DNA from: CAWEPK01 sp963835595
GTDB lineage: Bacteria; Desulfobacterota; Syntrophorhabdia; Syntrophorhabdales; WCHB1-27
DNA: 64,000 nucleotides
Direction: 5' to 3'
Assembly: GCA_963835595.1 (NCBI GenBank)
Contig: CAWIGL010000002.1
Location: forward strand, 682,001 to 746,000
In this document: piece after piece, positions 42,189 through 51,344 of the stretch
Position numbering within the stretch: the first letter of the stretch is position 1
Layout: every line of letters begins with the position of its first letter
Position numbers and translations under genes: made by a program
Notes under the pieces: generated by a model
The model's database searches: none
What the model was told of the DNA's origin: nothing
What the model saw: the letters and a program-made list of their open reading frames with translations, nothing else

Positions 42189-42252
42189 GCAATTGTTGGG
42201 GCTCAGCGCCCCCTCCACGAGCTTTGCTCGTGGAGCCGCCCCCCTCACGAAA
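42189..42252 (-). repeat. Dispersed GC-rich repeat, copy C
   Basis: On the minus strand it reads TTTTCGTGAGGGGGGCGGC at one end and GGGGGCGCTGAGCCCC with AACAATTGC at the other. The middle is a perfect hairpin CTCCACGAGC-AAA-GCTCGTGGAG. It follows the coaBC 3' end, just as copy A follows purB, with a preceding CTGCTGC-AA-GCAGCAG hairpin (about 42270-42286). Confidence 0.78.
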
Positions 42253-42310
42253 AGCGTTTAATTTATACTCTGCTGCTTGCAGCAGGGTCATTTATTGCTG
42301 ACGGGCCTTT

Positions 42311-43554
42311 CTAGTCCCGGCCTCCCGCGGCCTTTCTCTTTTTCCTGAGGACGGCGAGCGCTTCGTCGAGTATGATGGAGGCGACCTCGTCCTTCGGGAG
42401 CCTGGGCACGTCCTTCGCACCGCCCGACGCGCCGATGATCGTCACCTCGTTTTCGTCGGCGCCGAAGCCTATGCCGCCCTTCGACACGTCGTTCGCCACG
42501 ATGAGGTCGATGCCTTTCTTTTTCAATTTTTCCACGGCGTGCTCGACCACGCGGTCCGTCTCCGCCGCAAAGCCGACGAGCACCCGGCCGTTGTCTTTCG
42601 ACCGCCCGAGCTCCGCCAGTATGTCGGGGTTCTTCGACGAGCGACAGGGTGATCTCGTCCCGGCCGGTCTTCTTCTTGATCTTCAGGCTGCTCCGGTCCC
42701 TGCACCTGTAGTCGGCCACTGCCGCAGCCTTGACGATGACGGACGCCTTCCGCTGCTCCTTCATCACGGCCGCCCTCATCTCCTCGGCGGTCCCGACGTA
42801 TACGACCTTGATGTCGCTTCTCGGCGGCGGCAAGCCGCCCGCCCCGGATATAAGGACCACCTCGGCCCCCCTTCTTCTTGCGATCTTGGCGACGGCGTAG
42901 CCCATCTTCCCGGAAGACCGGTTCGTGATGCAGCGCACGGGGTCTATAGGCTCCGAGGTGGGCCCTGCCGTGACGAGCACCTTCTCGCCGACAAAGTCCT
43001 TCGCAGTCAGGATGTCTTCCATCTTCTCCACGATCTCCTCTATCTCGGGCAGCCTTCCCTTGCCCTGCCACCCGCACGCCAGGTCCCCGGAAGCGGGCTC
43101 GATGAACCGGAACCCGTTCTCCTGCAGCTTCTTTACGTTCGACCGGACGATGGGGTTCTCCCACATCTTCGTATTCATCGAAGGGACGAGCAGGACGGGC
43201 ACCGTGGTCGCCATGACCATCGTCGTGAGAAAATCGTCCGCTATGCCGCTCGGCTATCTTCCCTATGATATTGGCCGTGGCGGGCGCTATGACGACCTGG
43301 TCCGCCATGTCCGAGAGCGCTATGTGGCCTATCTTGCTGTCCGTGAAAAGCCCGAACATCTCGTGCGTCACGGGGTTGCCCGACAGCGTCTGGAAGGTGA
43401 GGGGCGTGACGAATTCCATTGCGTTCTTCGTCATGACGACGTGGACGTCCGCCCCGAGCCTGCACAGCGACCGCACAAGCTCGGCGACCTTGTAGACGGC
43501 GATGCCGCCGGAGATGCCGACGACGATATGCCGCTTGTCGAGCATACTGTGCAT
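42311..43554 (-). CDS. coaBC: CoaBC (phosphopantothenoylcysteine synthase/decarboxylase), frameshifted
   Basis: The enzyme makes 4'-phosphopantetheine from phosphopantothenate in two steps. N-terminal decarboxylase: HIVVGISGGIAVYKVAELVR and MADQVVIAPATANIIGKIA with catalytic His in a conserved ASG-type motif. C-terminal synthetase: VLVTAGPTSEPIDPVRCITN, NRSSGKMGYAVAKIA and VLVGFAAETDRVVEHAVEKL. The frame breaks twice: an extra C at about 43251 and another at about 42635. Each break is one base; with both removed the gene is 413 residues, the normal length. CoaBC is essential, so these are probably sequence errors. Follows dacA with a 15-base gap. Confidence 0.85.
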
Positions 43555-43569
43555 ACGGGAACGACCCCT

Positions 43570-44783
43570 TTAGATGTTGAGGCCCGCCCTCCGCACCATC
43601 CTGGTGAATATATTCGCCTTTGGCACGAAGACGGGCGAAACGATATCGACCTTGCCGACCACCGCGTTGTCGAGCTGGTAGAGGATCTCCCCGAGCTTCT
43701 GCCCCTGTTTAACCTCGCCTTTGACGGAAGACGGCACGTTGACCACCCGCTTCAGGTCCTTCTTTCGCGAGCGCATCACGGTGACGCTCAGGTCGGCCGC
43801 GGCTACGCCCTTCACCGTCCTGTACAGGCCGTCCTGCAGCACGACATCCTTGTCCACCTGCTCGCCCTTCCTGGCGACGCTTATTACCGTGTATTCCCCG
43901 AAGTATTTCTTCAGCTTCTCGACCGCCAGGTTATCCCGCGCCTTCGCCGTCGGACTGCCCATGACTACGACGATGAACCTTATATCGCCCTTTTTCGCGG
44001 TCGCCGTCACGTTGTAGCCCGTGCTCCTGTAATACCCCGTCTTCAGTCCGTCCACCTCCGGCATCCTGGAAAGGAGCTTGTTGTGGTTGTTGAGGGTGAA
44101 CGTGCCGTTCCGGAACTCGCCCGTCTTGGTCGATGTCCACTCCAGGATCTTCGGGTATTTCAGGATCTCCCGCGCCAGGATCGCCATATCGTAGCAGGAG
44201 GTGACGTCCTCCTTCTGGTCTTTCGAGGGCGGCAGGCCGTGGACGGAAGAGAACTCGGTGTCGTTCATGCCGAGGGCCTTCGCCTTCTCGTTCATCAGGT
44301 CGACGAAGCCCTTGCTCGACCCGGCGACCAACTCGCTTATCGCGTAGGCCGCGTCGTTCGCCGAGGCGATCAGCAGGGCCCTCATCATGTCCTCAAGGGT
44401 GAAGGACTCGCCCTCCTTGAGGTAAACCTGGCTGCCCCCGATCTTCGAGGCCTCCCTGGAGACGGGGACCTTGTCGGTCAGGTGGATCTCCCCGGCTGCG
44501 ACCTTCTCCAGGACGATGCAGGCGGTCATCAGCTTCGCCATGCTCGCCGGGGCCCTTCTTTCGTGCATGTTCTGCTCTTCGAGCACCTTGCCCGAAGCCG
44601 CCTCCATTACGATGTACGCCTTGCAGGGCGCCTCGTCGGCCGCCTCGGCGGTAGCCGCGGCCGCGCGAGCGACCCTGTGCTTCTTTTTTGCCGCTGACCG
44701 GCCGCGTTCGCGGCCCCGGCGCCGAGGAGAAGACAGAACGTAGCGATGAAAACGACAAGATGTGCGGCGAGATGTTTTTTCAT
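43570..44783 (-). CDS. dacA: D-alanyl-D-alanine carboxypeptidase (PBP5/DacA type), frameshifted near N-terminus
   Basis: A low-molecular-weight penicillin-binding protein that trims peptidoglycan stem peptides. Active-site motifs: ASMAKLMTACIVLEK (S-x-x-K), IASANDAAYAISE (S-x-N) and DGLKTGYY (K-T-G). A C-terminal beta-rich domain follows and ends in an amphipathic helix (FTRMVRRAGLNI) for membrane anchoring. The start is an ATG (44783) with signal peptide MKKHLAAHLVVFIATFCLLL; the following 25 codons are in a different frame from the catalytic part, so one base is missing or two are extra around 44695-44710. With that fixed the protein is about 403 residues. Confidence 0.83.
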
Positions 44784-44795
44784 GGCCCTGCCTTT

Positions 44796-45554
44796 TTATT
44801 TTTTGTCGATCATTTTCTCCGTAAACGCCTTTATGAGGTCGATGGGGAGCGGGAAGATGATCGTCGAGTTCTTCTCCGCCGAGATCTCGACCAGGGTCGT
44901 CAGATAGCGCAACTGGAGCGCCATCGGGTTCCTGGAAAGTATGTCGGAGGCCTCGAAGAGCTTCTGGCGCAGCCTGGAATTCGCCTTCGGCGCTGATGAC
45001 CTTTGCCCGTCTCTCGCGCTCCGCCTCGGCCTGCCGCGCTATGGCGCGCTGCATCTCCTGCGGCAGATCGACGTTCTTGACCTCCACGTTCGACACCTTG
45101 ATGCCCCACGGCTCCGTGTGCATGTCGAGTATCTCCTGGAGCCGCTCGTTGATCTTCTCCCGCTTGGAGAGGAGCTCGTCGAGCTCCGCCTGGCCGAGGA
45201 CGCTGCGGAGCGTCGTCTGGGAAAGCTGGCTCGTGGCGTAGAGGTAGTTCTCGACGTCTATGATCGCCTTCATGGGGTCGATGACCCGGAAATAGACGAC
45301 CGCGTTCACCTTGATCGACACGTTGTCCCTCGTGATGACGTCCTGCGGCGGGCACGTCGTGGACGACGGTCCGCAGCGACACCTTCACCATCCTGTCGAT
45401 GACCGGGATGAGGATGATGAGGCCCGGCCCTTTCGGCCTTGCCGAGCACGCGGCCGAGGCGGAAGATGACGCCCCGCTCGTACTCGTTCAGTATCTTGAT
45501 CGCCATTGCGAGAAAGATGACTACCAGCACCAGCACAAAGAAATAGATAGGCAT
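44796..45554 (-). CDS. Slipin/stomatin-like (SPFH/PHB) membrane protein, frameshifted
   Basis: Begins MPIYFFVLVLVVIFLAMAIK (membrane anchor), then YERGVIFRLGRVLG and the PHB/SPFH core AVVYFRVIDPMKAIIDVENY, LSQTTLRSVLGQAELDELLS, and a coiled-coil region AIARQAEAERERRAKVISAE. It forms lipid-raft-like membrane oligomers and often works with NfeD proteases. Three single-base breaks are needed to read it, at about 45434, 45346 and 44966-44973; corrected length is 251 residues. ATG overlaps the nfeD stop by 1 base. Confidence 0.85.
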
Positions 45555-46845
45555 TACGGTCCCCCTTCTTTTTTGACCTTCAGCGTCATTCCTTCTACGG
45601 CTGTGACCCTCACCCGCTCGCCGGCGGCGATCGGCTCTTCGCTTATCGCGTCCCACAGCTCCCCGTGGACGAAGACCTTGCCCCTCGGAGCGATGTCGCT
45701 GCTTCGCCGTCCCGACCTCCCCCAAAGCCCCTCCCGGCCCGTTTTCACCTTTGATAACTGGGCTTTTATTGCATATGATATCACACCGAGGAAGAATATT
45801 GAAGTCGCCACGACTGCGGCCAGTATCGACTGTCCACGACAAGGAGAGCCAGCTCGAAGGCAGGTCGATGAGCATGATGGAGCCTATCAGGAGCGATATG
45901 ATCCCCGCGATGCTAAGCAGGCCGTGGCTCACGATCTTGAGCTCCAGGATGAAGAAGATGACGCCGAGGACGATCAGGAAAAGGCCCGCGTAGCTTATCG
46001 GGATCGTCTGGAAGGCATAGAAGGCGAGGATGAGGCATATGCCGCCGATGACGCCAGGGAAGATCGTGCCGGGCGAGTATATCTCGAAGAGTATGCCGTA
46101 AAAGCCTATCATCATGAGCAGATAGGCGACGTTCGGGTCGCTGATGTACGAGAGCAGCCTGTACTTGAAGGGCGTCTCGATCTCGACCACCTTCGCGCCC
46201 CGCGTGGCAAGCCGGACCTTGGCGCCTCCCGCCTCGACGACCTTGCCGTCGATCTTCGAAAGGAGCGTCTGCACGTCGGGCGCGACGACATCGATCACGT
46301 TGTTCTTGAGCGCCTGATCCGCCGTTATGGAGGAGCTTTCCCTGACCATCCTGACGGCCCAGTCCGCGTTCCGCCCGCGCTTTTCCGCGAGGCTCCGCGC
46401 GTATGCCTGCGCGTCCTGCAGGACCTTCGCCATCATCACCTTGTCCATCTTCTCCTTCCCCATGCTAACGGGATGGGCAGCGCCCACGTTCGTGCCCGGG
46501 GCCATAGCGGCCACGTTGGCGGCTATGAGGATGATCGGCGCCTGCCGATGCGGCCCTCGCGCCGGAAGGATAGACGTAAACGATCACGGGCACGCGGGAT
46601 TCCATGATCGATTTGACGATCTCCCGCATGGACGTATCGAGGCCGCCGGGCGTATCGAGCTCGACGAGGAGGGCCTGGGCCTTGTCGTTCTCCGCCTGCT
46701 TGATGGAATCGGATATGAACTGCGCTACGGGAGGGCTGATGACGCTGTGGACCTTGATCTCCAGGACCTCGGCCGCGCCTGCGCCTTTTGCGGACGCGGC
46801 GAAGATAAGGACCGCGCAGAGAAGGAAAGGGAGAAGCCTCTTCAT
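45554..46845 (-). CDS. NfeD-type membrane-bound serine protease, frameshifted
   Basis: ClpP-class protease domain with signal peptide (MKRLLPFLLCAVLIFAASAK), substrate segment SGARAASAGA (catalytic Ser region) and NVGAAHPVSMG; then a hydrophobic domain with four or five transmembrane helices (YLLMMIGFYGILFEIY, ICLILAFYAFQTIPIS) and a C-terminal OB-fold (HGELWDAISEEPIAAGERVR). It probably degrades membrane proteins together with the slipin encoded next. Two one-base breaks, at about 46536 and 45827; corrected length 429 residues. Start overlaps coaD stop by 4 bases. Confidence 0.87.
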
Positions 46846-47333
46846 AAACGCCTGAACTTCTTCTTCAGGGCCTCCTCGACGACCTTCGGCACGCACCCTT
46901 TGACCGGGCCGCCGAAGCTCGCCACCTCTTTTATAGTCCTTGAGCTTACGAAAAAGTAATCCTTGCCTGTCATCATGAAAACGGTGTCCATGCCGGCATT
47001 CAGGTTCCTGTTCATCGACGCCATCTGGAACTCGTATTCGAAGTCGCTCATGGCCCGCAAGCCCCTGATAACGAACCGGGCGTTCATCCTCTTGACGTAA
47101 TCGACCAGAAGTCCCTGGAAGGCGTCCACTATTACGTTGCCGTTGCCCTTCACTGACAGCCGAATCAGCTCCTTCCGCTCCTCGATCGTGAAAAGGCCCT
47201 CTTTCTCGATATTGTATGCAATTGCTATGATGACCTTTTCGAAGAGCTGCAACCCCCTCTCAAGGATGTCGAGGTGGCCGTTCGTTATCGGGTCGAAGGA
47301 ACCGGGATATATACCAATCCGTTCTTTGCTCAT
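46842..47333 (-). CDS. coaD: Phosphopantetheine adenylyltransferase
   Basis: A 163-residue enzyme that adenylylates 4'-phosphopantetheine in coenzyme A synthesis. It has GIYPGSFDPITNGHLDILER (T/HxGH-type nucleotidyltransferase motif, about residues 6-25) and the conserved RGLRAMSDFEYEFQMASMNR and FVSSRTIKEVASFGG. A longer open frame exists, but MSKERIG at 47333 is the family start. Works in the same pathway as the coaBC gene at the end of this operon. The frame is intact although both later genes are broken. Confidence 0.96.
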   Translation of the reverse strand: MSKERIGIYPGSFDPITNGHLDILERGLQLFEKVIIAIAYNIEKEGLFTIEERKELIRLSVKGNGNVIVDAFQGLLVDYVKRMNARFVIRGLRAMSDFEYEFQMASMNRNLNAGMDTVFMMTGKDYFFVSSRTIKEVASFGGPVKGCVPKVVEEALKKKFRRL

Positions 47334-47347
47334 CGGGCAGGCTCCTG

Positions 47348-47902
47348 TTAATAGGCGCACGCCAGCACGGATATGAGCGTGTCGCCGTATCTCTTCGTCC
47401 TCACCGCGTATCCCGACGGCGCCTCCGCAGCCTCCCGCTTCGAGTGCTCGAAGACGAGCACGGCGTTGTCGCGGCAAGAGCCGCCGGCCTCTACAAGCCC
47501 CGGCAACAAAGCAATATAGCCCATCTCATAGGGGGGGTCGGCGAAGATCAGGTCGAAGCGTCTTCCCTGCCTCCCGAGTATCGGCACGGCATATCTTACA
47601 TCCATATTGACGACAAGGCAATCTTTATCTGGGGCAAGGTCTTTGAGGTTGGCGGCAAGGCGCGACGCGGTCTTTTTGTCCTTCTCTACGGCGACCAGGG
47701 AGGCTGCGCCCCGGCTGAGCGCCTCGACTGCGAACGACCCGGCCCCTGCAAAGAGGTCGAGGACGGCCATGCCGGAGATATCGCCCACGAGATCGAATAT
47801 GGCCTGGCGGACTTTGGAGGAGGTGTAGCGGGCGGGGCCGCCGTGAGCGACGGAGAGGCGGCGGCCCTTGTATGCCCCGCCTGTTACCTGGATGCCAGCC
47901 AT
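47348..47902 (-). CDS. rsmD: 16S rRNA (guanine-966 N2)-methyltransferase
   Basis: A 184-residue methyltransferase. Motif I AVLDLFAGAGSFAVEALSRG, and catalytic FADPPYEMGYI (NPPY-type motif) near residue 125. VTGGAYKGRRLSVAHGG and TSSKVRQAIFDLV at the N-terminus are typical. The ATG at 47902 is preferred; an ATG at 47920 lies inside a palindrome. The rsmD-coaD pair is common in bacteria. It opens the rsmD-coaD-nfeD-slipin-dacA-coaBC operon. Confidence 0.92.
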   Translation of the reverse strand: MAGIQVTGGAYKGRRLSVAHGGPARYTSSKVRQAIFDLVGDISGMAVLDLFAGAGSFAVEALSRGAASLVAVEKDKKTASRLAANLKDLAPDKDCLVVNMDVRYAVPILGRQGRRFDLIFADPPYEMGYIALLPGLVEAGGSCRDNAVLVFEHSKREAAEAPSGYAVRTKRYGDTLISVLACAY

Positions 47903-47912
47903 AGGTAAAGTT

Positions 47913-47955
47913 TGCGCCATTCTACGCTTTTTGTCAAAAAGCGTAGAATGGCGCA
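47913..47955. repeat. Perfect 20-bp inverted repeat before rsmD
   Basis: Arms TGCGCCATTCTACGCTTTTT (47913-47932) and AAAAAGCGTAGAATGGCGCA (47936-47955) with 3-base spacer GTC. It is a complete palindrome just upstream of the rsmD start. It could be a hairpin in the leader, a transcription stop for upstream reading, or a fold-back artefact. Confidence 0.7.
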
Positions 47956-48033
47956 CACGAACGCTGGGGCCTGGGTCCCCAAGCCCCGTTAACAGCATAA
48001 ATACCGATTGGTTTGACACGGATTGAATTATAC

Positions 48034-48276
48034 CTATTGCCTTTTTTCCGGCGGCTCCGCCGGCGCAGGACGGGACCGGACCAGCTTTTGGTACTCTTCG
48101 GCATCCCAGCATGACCGGAAGAAATGGCAGTCCGCGCACCTTGCAAGCCTGCCTGTCTCGATCAGGTGGCGCTTGCCTGAGACGCCGGTTGCTCCGTTCT
48201 TCGCCATCTCGCCGAGGCAGGGAGGATTCCCCGATTTGCAGCCGTGCCTATTGTCGCAGTTTATGCAGTATCCCAT
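48034..48276 (-). CDS. Small cysteine-rich protein
   Basis: An 80-residue protein with seven Cys: four in CINCDNRHGCKSGNPPC (about residues 4-20) and three in CADCHFFRSC (about 47-56). The Cys pairs suggest a metal or Fe-S centre. Not recognised as a named family; it resembles small ferredoxin-like or zinc proteins. ATG start and no strong ribosome binding site (upstream sequence lacks GGAGG). It could be transcribed with the following rsmD operon. Confidence 0.6.
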   Translation of the reverse strand: MGYCINCDNRHGCKSGNPPCLGEMAKNGATGVSGKRHLIETGRLARCADCHFFRSCWDAEEYQKLVRSRPAPAEPPEKRQ

Positions 48277-48425
48277 CGCCTGCCCTGATTACCCGTGCGG
48301 CCGCAACGGTGAGCGGCGGCCATGCATCAGAATATACGGTGCGGGGAGGCCGATTGCAAGGCGAGAGGTTCATCGCGCGGCCGGGGGATGGCAGAACGGG
48401 CCGGGGCGTGTTAAACTAAGATAGT

Positions 48426-48809
48426 ATGAGACCCGTGTCGCTCGATATCGTCGCGCACGTCCCCGCAACACTTGCACCCTGCCACGCGTGCAGTCTGGTC
48501 TTTAAAGACGCGGGCGTCGCGGATGGGGTGAATGAGGAAATTCTGCGGGAATATCCTGAACATTTGAGGGACGAATATGCCCGCCTCTCAAGCTGGATCG
48601 GGGAGATTGCGACCCTTTACAGGGAGAGCGTCCGCATCAGGATTATCGACGCTGCTTCCGTCGCAGGGTTATGCAAGGCCGTGAGGCACTGGCTGCGCAC
48701 CTACCCCGCATTTATCGTCGATAAGAGGCACGTTCTGTCAGGCTGGGACCGCAAGGGCCTGCGCGAAGCACTCGATGCAAGTCTGAGGAGCATATCAGGC
48801 AAGCGCTGA
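48426..48809 (+). CDS. Thioredoxin-fold-like small protein
   Basis: A 127-residue protein with PCHACSLVF near residue 18, a Cys-x-x-Cys redox motif (CHAC). The last third (YPAFIVDKRHVLSGWDRKGL) has the strand-Pro-strand pattern of the thioredoxin fold's second half. It has no signal peptide. Unnamed; probably a redox or metal-binding protein. The frame is convergent with the ArsA-type ATPase gene (36-base gap). Ribosome binding site poor. Confidence 0.55.
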   Translation: MRPVSLDIVAHVPATLAPCHACSLVFKDAGVADGVNEEILREYPEHLRDEYARLSSWIGEIATLYRESVRIRIIDAASVAGLCKAVRHWLRTYPAFIVDKRHVLSGWDRKGLREALDASLRSISGKR

Positions 48810-48844
48810 TTCCTGTCGCAATATCATTCACGGTATAACCGCGA

Positions 48845-49798
48845 TTATTCCCTATCCGCGAACAACGCGTCGGCGATTTCTTTTATCCGCGCCGCCCCCT
48901 TGATCTCGTAGGGCGCAAGGTAGAGCCTGGATATATTCATGCGGGCGCAGGTCTCTTCGAGGCTACGGATATAGCCGTCCTGCATCTGCCTGCGCTGCCG
49001 GTGGAAATCGCAGTCTGCGTCCCGGACGATGTGGTTGATGATGAGGTCACCCACCAAAAGACCGCTCGCCTCGAGCTCGCTTATGACCCTTTCGGTGAGC
49101 CGGACGCCGAGCGCCTCAGGTATCGTTACGAGGACGTACCGGGTCGCCGCGCTGTCCCTTATAAAGTCGATTATCCCCCTTGAAAGCTCCTCCCAGCCTT
49201 CTATCACCTGGAGAAGCGTCCTTTTCGACGAGCGGAGGCGCACCGTGTCTTTGAACCGCTCGACGAGGCTGTACATGTTCATGTAGAACCTGGTCGCCCC
49301 CTCAAGGTGGGCCAGGAACAGATGGGGCAGCCGCAGCAGGCGGAGCGTGTGGCCCGCAGGCGCCGTGTCCCAGACAACCACGTCATAGGCGCCGCGCATG
49401 GTCAGCTCCCGGATGTAGTAAAGCATGTACTCCTCTTCGATGCCCGGGGCGGTGCCTATATAATCGACGAAGTCGTAGTCTACGTCGGCAAAGCTCGATA
49501 TGACTTCATATATCTCGCGTCCGAACCTCTCCTTCCACTTGGCTTGGACCATCTCGGAGGAGATTTCGAGGCCCCAGAGCGGAAGGCCGTCGAGTAGACC
49601 GGTTTCCCGTCCCCCTATGGGGCGCTCGTAGATGTCGGAGAGCGAGGGCGTAGGGTCGCTCGATATGCAGAGGACCTTGCGGCCGCTCGCGGCAAGGCCG
49701 AGGGCTATCGCTGAGGCGCAGGTCGTCTTGCCGACGCCGCCCTTGCCCCCGACCATGATGAGCCGCACGCCCTTATCCGCCGCAGCCTTAAGCGCCAC
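48845..49798 (-). CDS. ArsA/Get3-type ATPase
   Basis: A single-domain ArsA-family ATPase of about 317 residues. Deviant Walker A MVGGKGGVGKTTCASAIALG, Switch I region ISSDPTPSLSDIYER, A-loop-type DTAPAGHTLRLLRLPHLF (Switch II) and LVTIPEALGVRLTERVISEL (ADP/ATP-binding segment, about 230). A GTG at 49798 is preferred because GGCGGGGGG lies upstream; a longer TTG frame begins at 49822. It resembles TRC40/ArsA anion pumps, but the arsenite Cys are not evident; the targets are unknown. Overlaps the hydrolase gene by about 11 bases. Confidence 0.85.
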   Translation of the reverse strand: MALKAAADKGVRLIMVGGKGGVGKTTCASAIALGLAASGRKVLCISSDPTPSLSDIYERPIGGRETGLLDGLPLWGLEISSEMVQAKWKERFGREIYEVISSFADVDYDFVDYIGTAPGIEEEYMLYYIRELTMRGAYDVVVWDTAPAGHTLRLLRLPHLFLAHLEGATRFYMNMYSLVERFKDTVRLRSSKRTLLQVIEGWEELSRGIIDFIRDSAATRYVLVTIPEALGVRLTERVISELEASGLLVGDLIINHIVRDADCDFHRQRRQMQDGYIRSLEETCARMNISRLYLAPYEIKGAARIKEIADALFADRE

Positions 49799-50425
49799 GC
49801 CCCCCGCCTTTTCTTTCCCCAAAGGTTTCCCGAATAAAATCGGCTATCTCCGCCTCGCAGCCCTCGAAGAAATGGGAGGAAGGGACAACCTTTATCGCCT
49901 TCTCCGTCTTAATTTCCTTGTAGACGGCCATGAGGCTGTCGAGGGGCGATATGTCGTCGTGGGCGCCCCCTACGAACCATGTCTTTCCCCGGAAGGTACG
50001 AGAGCTCTCCGGTATCGTATACCGAAAATGGGTAGGCCACGAGGAAGAGGCCCGCCGCATCATCGACCCTTGCGGCGGCCCGAGCGCAGACCCAGGCGCC
50101 GAAGGAATAGCCGGCCAGGATGAGCGGCCCGCCGCCCTGCGTCTCCCGGCGCAGGAAGGCGGCAGCCGCTTCCACGTCCCTTATCTCGCCTTCCCCCTCG
50201 TCGTAGCTCCCCGTGCTGCCTCCCACGCCCCTGAAGTTGAACTTCAGCGTGGCGTAGCCGCATCCCGAAAACGCGCCCTCGACTGCCTCCACGACGTTGT
50301 TCCACATGGCCCCGCCGTAAAGGGGGTGGGGATGGCAGATCACGACGCGACCCATTCCGGCCCCGTCGCCGCAGAACGCCTTCGAGGCTCTTCTCGCCTT
50401 TTATAGTGACCCTTTTTGTTGACAC
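49788..50425 (-). CDS. Alpha/beta hydrolase of the HPHP type, frameshifted
   Basis: Short soluble hydrolase with HPHPLYGGAMWNNVVEAVE at about residue 32 and nucleophile elbow LAGYSFGAWV with Ser in GYSFG (about residue 100). The acidic residue is in WFVGGAHDDISP and the catalytic His in VVPSSHFFEGCE. Two breaks in the frame: near 50370 and 49988-49992 (a run of four C). Corrected length is 211 residues, the usual size. GTG start at 50425 is the best guess. Function unknown; such proteins are esterases or dienelactone-hydrolase-like. Confidence 0.78.
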
Positions 50426-50447
50426 GACCTATTTATTCTGGTAGGTT
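50419..50447 (+). promoter_or_regulatory. Candidate accD promoter
   Basis: TTGACA (50419-50424), 17 bases, then TAGGTT (50442-50447). Perfect -35 and weak -10, 28 bases upstream of the accD ATG. Confidence 0.45.
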
Positions 50448-50474
50448 TTGACCAAAATTTCAATAGAGAAATCG

Positions 50475-51344
50475 ATGGCATTCTTCAAAAAGAAAGAGAA
50501 AGAGATAAGGCCTCACAAAGAGATCGACATCCAGAAGGAGATCAAGAAGGCCGAAAAGGAAGAGGAAGGACTCTGGATAAAGTGCAGCTTCTGCCGGGAG
50601 CTGCTCTTCAGGAAAGAGGTCGAGAGGAACCTCGACGTCTGCCCCAAATGCTCCTACCACTTCCCCATCCCCGTCGATAAGCGCATATCCCTTATCTTCG
50701 ACGAAGGCAGTTTTACGGAGATGTACGCCTCTATCGAGCCTGTAGACTTTTTGAAGTTCAAGGACACGCGGAGCTACAAGGCGCGCCTTGCGGAGATGCA
50801 GGAGGCGACGAAGAGGCGCGACGCGGTGGTCTGCGGGAAAGGCGAGATCAGCGGCATAGAGGTGCTCTGCGCCATCTTCGACTTCAGCTTCATGGGCGGC
50901 AGCCTGGGTTCCGTCGTCGGCGAAAAGATCACCAGGATACTCGAAGAGGGGAAGGAGAAGCGCCTGCCCGTCATCGTCTTCTGCGCCTCCGGGGGCGCCA
51001 GGATGCAGGAGGGCATCATGTCCCTCATGCAGATGTCGAAGGTCTCAGGCGCCATATACAACCTGAAGTCCGAGGGGGTCCCGTATATCACCGTCCTGAC
51101 CGACCCCACCCTCGGCGGGGTCAGCGCCAGCATCGCCATGCTCGGGGACATCATCATCGGCGAGCCGAAGGCGACGATCGGCTTCGCCGGGGCGCGCGTC
51201 ATCAGGGACACCATCAAGGCGGAGCTGCCCCAGGGGTTCCAGAGGTCGGAGTACCTCCTGGAGCACGGCATGGTTGACCTCATATCGCAGAGGAGCAACC
51301 TCAAGAAGAATCTGTACGATATCCTCTCGCTAATCAGGGCATGA
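50475..51344 (+). CDS. accD: Acetyl-CoA carboxylase carboxyltransferase beta subunit
   Basis: A 289-residue subunit that with AccA forms the carboxyltransferase in fatty acid synthesis. The zinc ribbon has four Cys: C in KCSFC (about residue 37) and VCPKCSYHF (about 58). The carboxyltransferase core has FMGGSLGSVVGEKITRILEE (about residue 138), GGARMQEGIMSLMQMSK and LGGVSASIAMLGD. The ATG at 50475 is chosen (MAFFKKKEK), rather than a TTG 27 bases upstream. It overlaps folC by 4 bases. Confidence 0.95.
   Translation: MAFFKKKEKEIRPHKEIDIQKEIKKAEKEEEGLWIKCSFCRELLFRKEVERNLDVCPKCSYHFPIPVDKRISLIFDEGSFTEMYASIEPVDFLKFKDTRSYKARLAEMQEATKRRDAVVCGKGEISGIEVLCAIFDFSFMGGSLGSVVGEKITRILEEGKEKRLPVIVFCASGGARMQEGIMSLMQMSKVSGAIYNLKSEGVPYITVLTDPTLGGVSASIAMLGDIIIGEPKATIGFAGARVIRDTIKAELPQGFQRSEYLLEHGMVDLISQRSNLKKNLYDILSLIRA

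Noticed and set aside
43570..45321. Stomatin fused to DacA as one protein
   Set aside because: The fusion arises because single-base breaks put the two genes in one frame; each has its own start and signal.
45306..46514. A single 402-codon protein joining nfeD and slipin
   Set aside because: The frame joins parts of two separate genes across frameshifts; splitting at the slipin ATG fits both families.
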